Assembly: GCA_963573385.1 (NCBI GenBank) | Contig: CAUYLG010038484.1 | Span: 140,149-204,148 of the forward strand | From: Cacajao melanocephalus | Lineage: Eukaryota; Chordata; Mammalia; Primates; Pitheciidae | DNA: 64,000 nt | Direction of reading: 5' to 3' | Part shown: positions 48,075 to 60,775 of the stretch, in pieces | Position numbering within the stretch: position 1 is the stretch's first letter | Layout: the number at the start of each line of letters is the position of its first letter | Made by a program: the position numbers and the translations under genes | Notes under the pieces: model-generated | What the model was told of the DNA's origin: nothing | Database searches by the model: none | The model's input: the letters and a program-made list of their open reading frames with translations, nothing else

Positions 48075-48260
48075 CTGTGGGCCAGATGCAGCATCAGAAG
48101 TTTTACATCCATTTTCTCATTTTACTCTCCCCTCTACCTGTGAAGCCGGCGTCATTCTCCTTATCTTATCTGTCAGGAAGTTGAGGCTTGCAGATGGGAA
48201 GAGGCCTGCCTAAAGTCACACAGCCAAAAAGTGGAGAAGCGGGCACCAAGTACAAGCCTG
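48075..48260 (-). repeat. MIR (antisense)
   Basis: Contains tgtgggccagatgcagcatc, cttatctgtcaggaagttga and cctaaagtcacacagccaaa. Confidence 0.55.
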
Positions 48261-48534
48261 AAGGCCCCAAAGCCTCCTTCCCTCTGACTGCTGCTGCCTC
48301 AGCCTTAGGAAGGAAAGCATGGAAACAGACTGTCGCGGAATGTTGCTACTGCTAAATAGGGAAGAGGATTTATGAGCTGTACAGGAGGCTGAATCAACAG
48401 ATCTTGCTGACCAATTGAATTCATACCGTATCTGCATCAGATATGCCATAGGGCAGATTTTTTTCCGTGGTAGCCATTGTAAAGCACTGCAAATCCACTC
48501 CCATATTCACACCAGGGAGTTTGAGCTGACAGTT

Positions 48535-48665
48535 ACAGATCACTTACCAAGGGCTGGGCCTCGTGCTAAGCCTTTTACAGGCATCATCTAATTTAATATT
48601 CACCGTGACCATTGAGATGGATATTATTATTGTTATTGCTGTTAGGCTTAAAGACATTAATAAAT
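48535..48665 (-). repeat. MIR (antisense, partial)
   Basis: Contains ggcctcgtgctaagcctttt and acaggcatcatctaatttaa. Confidence 0.55.
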
Positions 48666-48724
48666 ATGTCATGAGAGGACATCACCCCAAGGGTGATGCA
48701 CTCTCGGCCATGGAGTAGTCAGGA

Positions 48725-48955
48725 GAGTCTCTCTCTCGAGTCAGACTGGGAGAACTGGAAACTAGTTCCATTGTTTACTAGCTGTGTGACCTTGGGCCAG
48801 TCACTTAACCTTTCAGTGCGTCAGTGTCCTCATCTATCAAATGGCAATAACAGTTCCCTTCTCACAGAGGTTCCCATGAGGAGCATGAGACAAGCCTGGA
48901 CAGTACTCAGGGCAGACTTTGGCACAGAGAGAACTCTCCATCTGTTCAGCTGTCA
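48725..48955 (+). repeat. MIR (sense)
   Basis: The core is well kept: tagctgtgtgaccttgggcc, agtcacttaacctttcag, then tcctcatctatcaaatggca. Confidence 0.8.
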
Positions 48956-49567
48956 TTAATAGCATGGAGCTGATGCCCACGGCTCCTTGGGCTTGACTCG
49001 CAGACCACAAGTTCTCATGGTTCAGTGATTGGCACTGTTTTCTACAGAGGACCGGTAAGCAACTTGTTTACGCTTGCCTTGTTAGGGTGGAGGTGAGGGT
49101 GAATCTTCCCAGTCACACACAAAGGATCAACCAACCAGTGAAATAGGGAATGAGGTCAGGGTGTGAAGGGAGATATTTGCAGACGCAGTGCAGCTTCATG
49201 ATGCTGGAACCTGCAGAGAGCTGGCCGGGCCCGACCCCAGGGGCGCAACTTATACACTGAGCCAGGGCCTATGCCTTTGTGCCTGGTGAGGGCAGGAGGC
49301 CCTGGATTTAGGCTTAGGTGGTCTTGCTTAGCAAAGGAGTTATGAACAATGACCTTTATTTTTAGCCAAACTCACTTCTGCTTTGAGGAAAAAAGAAGGG
49401 AGTTATCTTGGTTAAACACAGGAAGGCACAATGTAGCCAGGACCTGCTTCAGACTTTGAATTAGGTCCATTTGTTTTACCAGCTGGGACTCTATCCAGAG
49501 TCTTATGTCATGTGGGAGAATCATCCTGGCTGAGGTATCATCTTACTGTTAATAAAGCTACACAGAG

Positions 49568-49825
49568 GGCCCCAGTACAGTGGCTCTTGCCTGTAATCCC
49601 AGAAGTTTGGGAGGCCAAGGTAGGAGGATCACTGAGGCCAGGAGTTTGAGACCAGCCTGGGCAACATAGTGAGACCCCATCTCTACAAAAAATTTAAAAA
49701 TTAGCTATGTGGGAAGATTGCTTGAGCCCAGGAGTTAGAGGTTATAATGAGCCATGATTGTGCCACTGCACTTCAACCCATGCAACAAAGAGAGACATTG
49801 TCTCAAAAAAACAAACAAAAAAAAG
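49568..49825 (+). mobile_element. Alu (sense, internally deleted)
   Basis: Starts CCCCAGTACAGTGGCTCTTG. The right monomer lacks the segment between aaaaattagct and gggaagattgcttgagccc. It ends in an A-rich tail and is probably an older Alu. Confidence 0.88.
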
Positions 49826-50583
49826 AGCTACAATGGAGAGGCTTCTACTAAAATCAGCAGGCAAGTGCCTCCAAGGAATCAGCCCACCGCCAGACTGAAG
49901 GGAGCTGGGCAGGGAGCTCCTCAGAAGAGCTTTTCAGTCTTCATAAAAGCTTTTATAGATACTTTCAGAAGAGTGAATAGAGAGCCAAGACTCCAGAACT
50001 CCAGAATGTCTCTATTTTTTGGCTTACTTACCAGTGGGGACATCCATTGTTGCTTTCCCTGGGTGCCAGCACCCTTCCCCCTTTGTCTGGGCCTCTAACC
50101 ACATGGCTGGACTAGGGGCTGCTGTCTTCTTACAGGCCACACCTCCTGTCTGTTACTGGCAGACCCAGGCTACTTCCTTCACTGCTCCACTCCTCTTTAC
50201 TGCAGGTGATGCAGATATCTATGCTGGAACTGTTAGGCAGAAAGTCCTCCACTGGCATACTGCATCCTCTCCATACAGAACTGTTCAGCTTGAACCAGGT
50301 TCCAATCCTCCTCTGGCAAAAGAGCTGGAATCTGCTGATAGATACCCAGCATTATGGAAGCAGGTCTGGGAGAGAATACAGCAGAGAGAAGTGGAGAGGA
50401 GAAGCTAGCAGCATCCTGGCTGTGTTCCTGCCCATAGTTCCCATCATCCCCAGCCCAGGTACACTCTGTCCTGGTGATTTGGTTATGTGAACCAATACAT
50501 CTCTCCTGTAGCCTTAGCTAGTACGTTGGGTTATTCTCCTTTGGTGTCAGAAAAGTCCCAAGTAAGGCAAGCACATGGAGGGC

Positions 50584-50955
50584 AGTATTAGTCTGTTCTC
50601 ACACTCTGCTTATAAAGACAGATCCAAGACTGGGTAATTTATAAAGAAAAAGAAGTTTAATGGACTTACAGTTCCACATGGCTGGGGAGGCCTCACAATC
50701 ATGGCAGAAAGCAAATGAGAAGCAAAGTCACGTCTTACATGGTGGCAGGCAAGGCAAGAAAGCTTGTTCAGGGAAACTCCTCTTTATAAAACGATCAGCT
50801 CTCCTGAGACTTATTCACTGTCATGAGAATAGTACAGAAAAGACCCACCCCCATGATTCAATTACCTCTCATCAGGTCCCCACCATGACACATGGGAATT
50901 GTGGGAGCTACAATTCAAGATGAGATTTGGGTGGGGACACAGCCAAACCATATCA
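50584..50955 (-). mobile_element. Solo LTR of THE1/MST type (ERVL-MaLR), antisense
   Basis: On the minus strand it begins TGATATGGTTTGGCTGTGTC and runs to an end at 50584 (agtattagtctgttctc on +). The 5-bp duplication AGGGC lies at 50579-50583 and 50956-50960. No internal sequence remains, as expected after LTR-LTR recombination. Confidence 0.92.
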
Positions 50956-53307
50956 AGGGCTCACAATGAAGGTAATTAGAGAGTATGTCCTTGCCCCTCA
51001 GGCTTCCATAAAACGTCGCTTCCAAACATTTCAACACCAGGCTGTTGTGTGTAGTCATGGTGAACTTCCTGTTGGAAGACTTGCTGAATTAGCACTCCAA
51101 TGGCTCCAAAGGTGGGACGCCCAACCCTACTTATGTATCATCAATTCCTCAGGTTTTCTGTTCAGCTACATCTACTTTTTGTTCCCTTTTTTCTCCTATT
51201 TCCTTCCCTTTGTTTCCCTATTCCCTTCCCTTCCTTTCCTTTCTGGAAAAAAAAAAAAATCAACAACACTAAAGAATATAGACATGCCTGGCTTAAAAAC
51301 CAAGCCTCAATAAAGGGTGGCCATGTGCTTCCTGAGATCTGCTGACAAGGAATGATCCTTGACTTCCTTCAGTGCATTTAAAGTAAGAGTTTTACAAAAC
51401 TCTGTTTACATACAGCTTTCAAAGAGCTCATCAGTTTTGTGTTCTAAAAATCTGTCACTCCTTTTTCTTATCTCTTTTGAACTTCACTAGCATCTTGCTC
51501 AGTATAGCTGAATATGGGCATTTTGCCTTTCTGACATTTGATTGCTTGCTTGTGTTTCCTTTTATTTTTAGCTGACATGTAGTAATTGTAAATATTTATG
51601 GAAGAGAGAGATTTTGATACTTGTATACAATATATAATTATCACAACAGTAATTAGGATCTGTCACTTCAGATACTTGTCATTTCTTTGTGTTGGGAACA
51701 TTCAAAATCCGCTTTTCTAGCGTTTTGAAAATATACAATAAATTATTGATAACTACATTCACCATAAGTGCTATAGAGCAGAATTTATTCCTAACTAGCT
51801 GTGATTTTGTATTCATTTACCAACCAACCTCTTCCTAGCTCCTAAAAACTTCAATTCTACTCTCTACTTCAATGAGCATGACCTTTTTCAGCTCCCACAA
51901 AAGTGAGAACATACTATATTTATCCTTCAGTGCCTGACTTACTTCACTTAATTATATTTCACTTAACTATGAACTCCAGGCTTATCCATGTTGCTGAATG
52001 ACAAGATTTCATTTTTTATGGCTGAATAGTATTCCATTGTGTATATGTGCCATATTTTCTTTACCCATTCATCTGTTGATGGACATTTAGGTTGATTTTG
52101 TATCTTGGCTATTGTGAAGACTGCCATGATAAACATGGGGTGCAGGTATTCCTTTCATGTATTTATTTATTTTCCTTTGGATAAATACTAGTGGTGAGAT
52201 TGCTAGATCATATGGTAGTTTTATGTATTTTTTGAGAAAACTTCATACAGTTTTCCATAATGTCTGTACTGAATTTACATTTCCACCAACAATGTAGAAG
52301 ATTTCCCTTTTCTCTGCATCTTTGCCAGGATTTATTATTATTATTTTTTGTCTTTTTGATGAAAACCATTCTAACTGGGGTAAGATAATATCTCATTGTG
52401 GTTTTGATTTGTATTTCCCTGACGATATGTGATGTTTAGAATTTTTGTATATACTTGGCCATTTGTATGTCTTTTTTAGAGAAATGTTTATTCAGATCCT
52501 TTTCCCATTTATCAATTGGAATTTTATTTGCAATTGAGTTGATTTTCTTATGTATTTTGAATATTAGTCCCTTGTCAGATGTCTACTTTGCAAATTTTTT
52601 TCCCATTCTACAGATTGTCTCTTTACACTGTTGATTCCTTTGCTGTGCAGAAGCTTGCTAGTTTGATATAGTCCCATTTGTCTTTTTAATTTTTGTTGCC
52701 TGTGCTTTTGAAGTCTTAAACATAAAATCTTTGCCTAGATAAATGCCATGGCACATTTCTATGTTTTCTTCTAGTAGTTTTATAGTTTTAAGCCTTACAT
52801 TTAAGTCTTTAATCCATTTTGGGTTGATTTTTGTATGTGGTGGGACATAGGGGTCTAATTTCCTTCTTCTACATATGAATATCCAGCTTTTCTAGCACCA
52901 ACAACTGAAGAGGGTGGTATCTTGGTAAAAAATCAGTTGGCTGTAAACACATGGATTCATTTCTAGTGTTTGGTCTATGTATCTGTTCCATTGGTCTATG
53001 TGTCTGTTTTTATGCCAATACCATGTTGTTTTGGTTACTATAGCTTTGTAGTATATTTTGAAGTCAGGTAGTGTTATGCCTCCAGCTTTGCTATTTTTGC
53101 TCAGTATTGCTTTGGCAATTTGGGTTTCTCTGTGGTTCCACATAAATATTAAGATTGCTTTTCTATTTCTGTAAAGAATGTCATTGGTATTTTGATAGGG
53201 AATGCATTGAACCTGTAGATCTATTTGGGCAGTATGATCATTTTAACAATATTAATGCTTCCAATCCATATGCATGGAATGGCTTTTTATTTTTTTATAT
53301 CCTCTTT

Positions 53308-53560
53308 CTTTTTACAAATTATTTTAAGTTCCAGGATACATGTACAAAATGTACAGGTTTGTTACATAGGCATATGTGTGCCATGGTGGTCTGCTGCACC
53401 TATTAACCCATCATCTGGGTTTCATCCTTTCACCCTCTCACCCCCCAATAGGCCCTGGTGTGTGTTTTTCCCCTCACTGTGTCTATGTGTTCTCATTGTT
53501 CAACTCCCACTTATGAGAACATGCAGTATTTGGTTTTCGGTTCATGTGTTAGTTTGCTGC
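53308..53560 (-). mobile_element. Younger L1 3' end inserted in the older L1
   Basis: aagttccaggatacatgtac, gttacataggcatatgtgtg and ttctcattgttcaactccca are L1 3' UTR sequence set between two adjacent ORF2 parts. The short duplication ATCCTCTTT flanks it. Confidence 0.85.
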
Positions 53561-54411
53561 ATCCTCTTTAATTTGATTCATTGGTGATTTGTAATTTTAA
53601 TTATAGAGCACTTTCACCTCCTAAATTTATTCATAAGTCATTTTTTGATAATTATTGTAAATGGGATTGCTTTCTTGAAGTTTTTTTAAGCTAATTTGTT
53701 ATTAGTATATAGAAATACTACTATTTTTATATGTTGATTTTGTATCCTGCAATTTTACTCAATTTATTTATCAGTTCCGATAGGTTTTTTTTTTTTGGTG
53801 AGGGGAGAGTCTTTAGATATTTCTATATATAAGATTATGTTGTCTGCAAAGAAGAATCATTTGACTTACTCTTTTCCAATTTGGATGTCCTTTATTTTAT
53901 TATCTTGCCTAATTGCTCTGGCTAGGACTTTTAGTACTATGCTGAAGAAAAGTGGTGGAAGTAGGCATTTATGTCTTGTTCAGGCTTTTACCTTGTTCAG
54001 TATGCTGACAGCTGTGGGCTTGTCATATATGCCTTTTATTGTGCTGAGGTGTGTTCCTAATATGCCTAATTTTCTGATAATTTTTTATCATGAAAGAATG
54101 TCAGATTTTATCAAATGCTTTTTCTGCATCTATTGAGATAATCATATGATTTTTGCCCTTCATTCTGTTGATGTATCGCATTTATTGATTTGCGTATGTT
54201 GAACCACCCTTGTATCCTTGGGATAAATCCCACTTGATCATGTTGTATTATCTTTTTGATGTGCTGCTGGATTTAGTTTGCCAGTATATTCTTGAAGATT
54301 TTTGCACTTATGTTCATCAGGGATATTGGCCAGTAATTTTCTTTTTTATTGTGTCTCTGTCTGGTTTTGGTATTAGGGTAATGCTGGCCTTGTAGAATAA
54401 AAAATAATTCC

Positions 54412-54588
54412 TGGCCAGGCACGGTGGCTCACACCTGTAATCCCAGCACTTTGGGAGGCTGAGATCAGGAGAATCACTTGAACCTGGGAGGCGGAGGCTG
54501 CAGTGAGCCAAGATCACACCAGTGTACTCCAGCCTGGGCAACAGAGCAAGACTCTGTGTCAAAAACAAAAACAAAAATGAAAAAAACC
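54412..54588 (+). mobile_element. Alu (sense, internally deleted) in the older L1
   Basis: GGCCAGGCACGGTGGCTCAC joins ggaggctgagatcaggagaa directly to right-monomer sequence, so about 100 bp are missing. It ends in an AAAAAC-type tail. Confidence 0.9.
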
Positions 54589-57324
54589 ATCAACTCTCTT
54601 CATTTATCTTTTTGCATTTGTTCCTATTTCTCTATTTTGATTAGTTCTTCTCTGATCTTTTTAATTTATTTCCTTCTAATTTGGAGTTTGTTCTTTCTTT
54701 TCTACTTCCCTGAGGTGCGTTGTTAGCTTGTTTATCTGAAATCTTTTAATTTTTTGATCTAGGCATTTATTGCTGGAAACTTCCCTTTTAGTACTGATTT
54801 TGCTGTATCTCACAGATTTGGGTATGTTGTATTTCTATTTTCATTTGTTTTAAGAAACATTTTGATACCTTTCTCAATTTCATCATAGACCCATTTGTTG
54901 TTCAGGAGCATGTTGTTTAATTTCTAATTATTTGCACAACTTTCAAAGTTCTTGATTTTCAGTTTTGGCACATTGTTGTTTGAAAAGATACTTGATATAA
55001 TTTCAGTTTTAAAAAATTTGTTGAGACCTGTTTTGTAGCCTAATGTATGGTCTATCCTGGAGAATGTCCATGTGCTGATCAAAAGAGCATATTCTGCAGC
55101 TGTTGGATGAAATGTTCTATAAATGTCTGTTAGGTTCATTTTGTCGATAGTACAGTTTAAGTTTTATGTTTCTGTTAATTTTCTGTCTAGATGATCTAAC
55201 CATTTCTGAAACTGGGGTGCTGAAGTCCCCAACTATTATTGTATTGGGGTCTTTCTCTTTAACTCTAATAATATTTGCTTTATATCTCTGGGTGCTCCGA
55301 TGTTAGGTGCATATAATTTACAACTGCTATCTTCTCTTGCTGAATTTATCCCTTTATCATTATATGATGGCCTTCTTTGCCTCTTTTTATGTTTTTGACT
55401 TAAAGTTTACTTTGTCTGATATAAGCGTGACTACTCCTGCACACCTTTTTCTGCTTGCATGGAATATTTTTTTTCATCCTTTCACATTCAGTCTGTGTGG
55501 GTTTACAGGTGAAGTAAATTTCCTGCAGGCAGCATATAGTTGAGTCTCGCTTTTGAAAAATTCATTCAGCTAGTCTATATCTTTTAATTGGGAGCTTTAA
55601 ACAATTTGCATGTAAGGTTGGTATTGACAGATGAGGACTTGCTGCTGTATTTAGTTAATTGTTTTCTGATTGTTTTGCATATTATTTTCTTTTCTTCCTC
55701 TCTTACTGTTTTTCTTTGGGGCTTGGTAGTTTTTTATAATAACATTTGATTCTTTTTTTTCTCATTTGTATATCTGCTCTGCCAGTGAGTTTTATACTTT
55801 TGTGTGTTTTCATGATGATAGACATTGTCCTTTGTTTCCAGATGCTCCCTTAAGCATTTCTTGTGGGACTGGACTAGTGGTGATAAATTCTGTCAATTTT
55901 TGTCTGAGAAAAGACTATTTTTCATTTCTGAAGCCATTTTTCTGCTGGCTGCTTCACTTCCCTTTCTATACATGTCAAGTTTCCATGCCTCAGAGTGTCT
56001 TTATCACTTCTTTGCTGAATTCCAGTGTTCTTTTTCAGACACTCTATTTAATGTGTGGTTATCTATTTGTTGTTTTGATTATTCTCTGTAGAGAAGGCAA
56101 GTGTTGGTGGTCCATTAGCCATCTTGATCTTGCTTGCTTGTTTTTAATCTTTTATCTTTTCCCCAAGGAATTGAGGGGGCTACCAGCAAAGTATTCATAC
56201 AAAATAGCTAATAAAACAGAAAAAGAAGACTCTTGTTATCTGTGACTTAAAATCCCCAATTTCAGCTCTTCTGTAATAATACTAAAGATCAGTGACTTAA
56301 TTTTGAAATCCCTTTAAATCTGAGCCACTCAGCCTCAGCCCTCCTCTATTCTCAGGAGGTGGGAGAGACTGTATACTCCATCATTAATAAAATGTTGCAG
56401 CCCACCCCCCAAGCCAAAGCCACCCTGTAGGATAGAGCTGGTAGCATGGCCAGAGGTGCAGCTCCTGATCCAACTCCTCTGCCTGCCTGCACTCATAAAG
56501 TCTCATCCAGGGGTGTGTTAATGTCAAAGGGGACATTTGGGGGAGGGGCGGGTATTTTAATAGATTTAAATACATTCTTTTAATTTTACCCCACCCTTTT
56601 TGTGTTTGATAGTCAAGGGCAACTCCAAAAGTAAAAGGTTTTAAATGACAAATTTCTATAGTCCTTCCTCTGAACCAAAAGATTCTGAAAGCTTCCCGTC
56701 AGGGTCTGGAATTTTACCCTACCTTCCAAAGTAATAAGCAAGTTTGTTAATGTTTTATGAATGCTTTTAGAAGACATGATACTCCTGGTCTCTGTTATTC
56801 GTAACATAGCAAGCAGCATGAGCACCATGTTGGCATTAGTTTCCATTCTCCCAAGTCATACAGGGCAATGCAGGGGACCCCAGGTAGATGCTATACATGC
56901 AGTGGGTTTGCATTATAGCTGAGGGACACTGAGCTTAAGAAATCTACTGCTTTTATAATGAGTGGTAAACAAGCCTGCTCTTTCTCCAAAGGAAGACATT
57001 ATCTCATCCTTCAAGATTGCTGGCTGCAAACACAACTCAGAAATGGTCTGGATAAAAAGCACTCAGGGACTTGTGTTCTTGGCATGTCTAGTGGGAACTT
57101 TCAGGGATGCTCGGCACCCATGTCAGATCATTTCTTCTCAAACCCTTCTGTTAATAATTCAGGATGGGATGCCTAGATGGCCAGTTTTCCCCCAGCTGCC
57201 TAGTCTCCTTGGGCTATAACCAGGAATGCAGAGGGTTTCTTGGCTCTAGGTCTGTGATTTCTCTATCCCCAGCCGAGCTCTCTAGACTGACATCTCTGAC
57301 TGCTGACCTGATATCAAATAGTCA

Positions 57325-57545
57325 TGCCTGGTACTGTGTCAGATCCTTTACATGTGTTATTTAATTTAATCATCACAACAACTTTTGAAAAAGTATGCAG
57401 CTACTCACCCACCATTTACAGATGAAGAAACTGACTCAGAGAAGTTAGGTGACTCACTGCCTGTCAACCAGCTAGTGAGAGATGGGGCCTGGATTTGGCC
57501 CATCGTCTGGCTAGCTCTAGAGTCCATGTAGTTTTGTCACCCTAC
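57325..57545 (-). repeat. MIR (antisense)
   Basis: Contains tacatgtgttatttaattta, cagatgaagaaactgactca and aggtgactcactgcctgtca. Confidence 0.7.
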
Positions 57546-57942
57546 TCATGCTTCTGCTCCTTCCTGGGATTTTTTTGTTGTTTGGTTTAGATTGGTTTGT
57601 TTTCAAATTCTTCTTCACCAATTACATCTTTGTCTGACCTCTAGCCTCTTTCCCTACCCAGAGGCCTGGCTTGCAGTCAGCAGGTTCTCAGTAGCCTTTG
57701 AAATTGGCCTGCACAAATGTGCATGAGGAGGCTGACTAAGCAGGAGCAGCCCTCAAGGCTGAGCTCCTAGGCTTTTGGAACAGCCTGTCATGGCTTCACT
57801 TCCTTGTGGATAGAGGAGTGACTACAGCCATGCCAGGGCTACTGAGAGCTCCAATGGTACCTTTTTCAAATTAGACAATGAATATTCCTTCCTCAAGATG
57901 GTTGATTGCTATTTGGTGGAAAATTGCAGAAAAGTATCTCCA

Positions 57943-57989
57943 TACACACACACACATACATACATATATATATCATATATATATATATG
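57943..57989. repeat. (CA)n-(TA)n microsatellite
   Basis: A CA run passes through TACATACA into an AT palindrome centred on TATCATA. Confidence 0.9.
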
Positions 57990-58039
57990 AACATATCACT
58001 TCCTGCTACTAGGTAGGGAATAACCTGTACAAATGTGCA

Positions 58040-58160
58040 TTGTCAGGCTAAGTCACACAGACCTGGCTCTACACCTGGTCCTGCTATTTACTAGCTTAGT
58101 GGTCTTGGGCAGGTCATCAGGTAATCAGAGCTCAGTTTCTGATAGAATGGATGCAGTGTT
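58040..58160 (+). repeat. MIR (sense, partial)
   Basis: Contains cacacagacctggctctaca, ttactagcttagtggtcttg and ggcaggtcatcaggtaatca. Confidence 0.55.
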
Positions 58161-58984
58161 GCCTCCCTGTCCAGTTTGTTTACAATTTGAACAGGAAAAT
58201 AGGCAAGAAGTAGTGCTTAAGTCCTGGGGGAGAGTGTCTCCTCTTGGGATAAGATGTAGGTATTAAAAATTAGAGACTGTGGCCTTGTCCCAGGAGGACT
58301 TAACAGTCCTCCCTGCCTCCCATCCAGCCACAGGTAAGATAATTGGAGTCCCTTTAAGTTTTTATGTGTTTTTCTTGTTACAGTGAAAGAGGAGTTGAAC
58401 TAATAATGAGGCTTATCTTCATTTTCCTCTTCTCCTTTTTCAGTGACCTAATTTTTCCATAAATTTTATCTCTTCACAACTCTGTTCCTCTTCCCATTAC
58501 TCTCTTATTATTTTTTCCTCCTATTCAAGCCTACTTTCCGAAAATTACTGATAAGGCTTAATGATTTTTTGGAAATTTGCCTCTAAATAACTTTAGGCCA
58601 AAAAACTGAACTTCATCAGTACATTTGGACCTCAAGGAAATATACTCTTGAGCCAACACCTGCAAATGACATGGAAATATTATCAAGAAGTTGAACATCT
58701 GTTCCACCTTTCCAAGATGTGCTATGCTACGAAGTCTTGGCACTCTGAACTACAAAGAAATAACCTCGTGTTAGAGCGGCAAGCCCCCTCTAGTGGCCCA
58801 CCATGGGAATGACCACCATTCTCCCTAGGATCTTGACTTGGAAATTCTTCTCCAATGCATGCTCCAGGCATCTCCCCAATTCTTTATACACTCATAGCAA
58901 TGAGGCAAGACATTATTTGGGCCTTATAGTCATCCTCTGATGGCTGAAGGGCAAGAACATCACTCTCCTTAATTGTTCAGGATC

Positions 58985-59125
58985 CCAGGACTTCAGTCCC
59001 AGTTCAGTCTTTGGCTGGGCATCTCTCTGGGCCTCTGATTCCTTAGCTGTAAAATGAGGTGAATGGTGCCTGGTTCATGCCTCTCGCAGAACTGTTGTGA
59101 GGATCAAAAGTGACAATAAGGGATA
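58985..59125 (+). repeat. MIR (sense, partial)
   Basis: Contains gggcctctgattccttagct, gtaaaatgaggtgaatggtg and gttgtgaggatcaaaag. Confidence 0.65.
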
Positions 59126-59194
59126 CGAGAGCTGAAGCTCTTTGAAAAGGACATTGATAACGCACTTTTAGTAGCAGCAGTGTTTCTGCTGTTC

Positions 59195-59400
59195 TATCCA
59201 ACACGGTAGCCACTAGCCACATCTGACTGCTTGAATTGAAATTAAAATTAAATGAAATTTAAAACGCAGTGCCTCAGTCACGCTAGCCACATTTCAAGTG
59301 CTCCATAGCTACTTGTGGCTAGTGACTATCACACAAGAGATCACAAGTCTAGAACATTTCTGTCATTGCAGAAACCGCTACTGGACAGCCCGGCAGTTTA
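59195..59400 (-). mobile_element. MER5A-like hAT-Charlie MITE
   Basis: Contains ctatccaacacggtagccac, tagccacatttcaagtgctc, agaacatttctgtcattgca and a right end ctactggacagcc, the typical MER5A order. Confidence 0.85.
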
Positions 59401-59560
59401 GAGAACCGATTTGAAGAACAAGCTCTATATTCTCTAATTCATCTCTGCTCTTGAAGAAGAAAAGTCTCTATCAGCAGTTCGCAAATCTAGGAAGACACCT
59501 AGATTACAATGAACTGGGGTGGGTGCACACTTCGGTTTAGCATGGATTCATTATGTATAT

Positions 59561-59602
59561 GTGTGTGTGTGTACACACGTACACACACACACACACACAC
59601 AC
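59561..59602. repeat. (GT)n-(AC)n palindromic microsatellite
   Basis: A GT run at 59561-59572 faces an AC run at 59581-59602 across ACACACGT. Confidence 0.95.
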
Positions 59603-59799
59603 GGAACACCTGTTGTATGTCTGCCAAGCACTGTGTTAAACTTATTATGGGCAGTTCTATCAAAAGATGGACCTGAGTTTTGAAACTCATTGCTCCATCA
59701 GGGTTCTTAAAGAACTGAATGTTGCAGGGTAGTTTCATCCCCACATCAACCCCCTGCCCTCACAAATACACAACTGAAGTTCTTCTGTAGCTCCCATTG

Positions 59800-60058
59800 C
59801 CTCTGAGAAGACTTCCTGCCCTCTCCCCACTGGGTGTTGAGCCTTCGTCTTTGCTCCCATAGGCCCCTGTTCTTCCATTTTTATTGTATCTGTCACATCG
59901 TGTGGAAATTTGACTGTCGGGTTGTTTTCTGTTAAAATGCAAGCTCTCAGAGGGCAGAGACTAGATCTGTCTCACATTCATTTTTCAGCCTCCCTCACAC
60001 GAGGTCTGGGCCATATGCAGTAGATGCTCAAAAACTATTAGTTAATGAATGAATGAAA
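59800..60058 (+). repeat. L2 3' end (sense)
   Basis: Contains caagctctcagagggcagag, actagatctgtctcacattc and a GAAT-rich tail. Confidence 0.65.
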
Positions 60059-60289
60059 TATATGGATGGATGGATTTCTTTGTTCCTTCATTTAGGGTCC
60101 TGTATTTCCCTGTATAAAGCCCTCAGTTATGAAACTGCTACAGATTCTCTTTATGCTAGGCCACTACATCCTTTGGCCACATTCCTTGCTCCAATTAGGC
60201 AGTACAAGCTCAGCAAGTAAAGCAAAATGTGATTTATGTTTCTGGCAATTCAGCTGATGAAAACAACTAAAGTGCTAGATAAAAATCTA

Positions 60290-60772
60290 CAAGCATCAAT
60301 TTAAAAACAAAACATTGCTGATCCATACAAAAACCTTTACACAAATGTTCATAGCAGGATTATTTATCATAGACAAAAGTGAGAACAACCAAAATATCTC
60401 TCAACAGATGATAAACAAAATGTGGTATATACATACAGTGGAATATTGTTCAGCAACTAAAATGAATGAAGTAGTGACACACAGATTGATGAACTTTGAA
60501 AACAGTCTGCTAAGTGAAAGAAACTAGTCATAAAGGGCTGCATATTGTATGATTTAACTTATATAAAATGTCTAGAATAGGCAAATCTACAAGGAGGGAA
60601 AATAAAGTAGTGGTTTCCTGAGGCTGAGGGAGGTGAGGTGTTACTGCTAGTGACTACAGGGTTTCTTTTGGGAGTGACAGAAATGCTCTAAAATTAAATT
60701 CTAGTGAGTTTTGCACAACTCTGTGGATATACTAAAAACTTTATGGCTTCTCTGAATAATTGGTATTAAACG
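60290..60772 (+). mobile_element. Old L1 (L1M-type) 3' end, sense
   Basis: Carries the end of ORF2 (KMWYIHTVEYCSATKMNEV) and an L1M-like 3' UTR with aagtagtggtttcctgaggc. Confidence 0.75.
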
Positions 60773-60775
60773 AAT

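Larger units (their letters stand above)
40551..49565. other. Intergenic region downstream of AMOTL1
   Basis: No gene is recognised. MIR and L2 relics are listed separately. An imperfect duplication of a 10-bp word (tgtccacttt) spaced by 40 bp occurs at 40807-40856. The stretches 44700-45330, 45630-48070 and 48960-49560 show nothing I can name. Confidence 0.7.
51560..56140 (-). mobile_element. Long L1 (antisense), ORF2 relic with nested insertions
   Basis: From the 3' part at about 51.6 kb through ORF2 (minus-strand peptides LLHCWWKCKFS at 52.3 kb and [19 protein letters not shown] at 53.1 kb) to the endonuclease region near 55-56 kb. It is broken by many stops. A younger L1 tail and an Alu sit inside it. 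The boundaries are approximate. It encodes no intact protein. Confidence 0.85.
56141..60289. other. Intergenic stretch between L1 blocks
   Basis: No gene is recognised. The MIR, MER5A and L2 pieces and two dinucleotide repeats are listed separately. 56150-57320, 57545-57940 and 58170-58980 show nothing I can name. Confidence 0.65.

Noticed and set aside
55766..56245. 159-codon open frame on +
   Set aside because: It lies on the strand opposite to the L1 coding strand. It is hydrophobic low-quality peptide from T-rich DNA.
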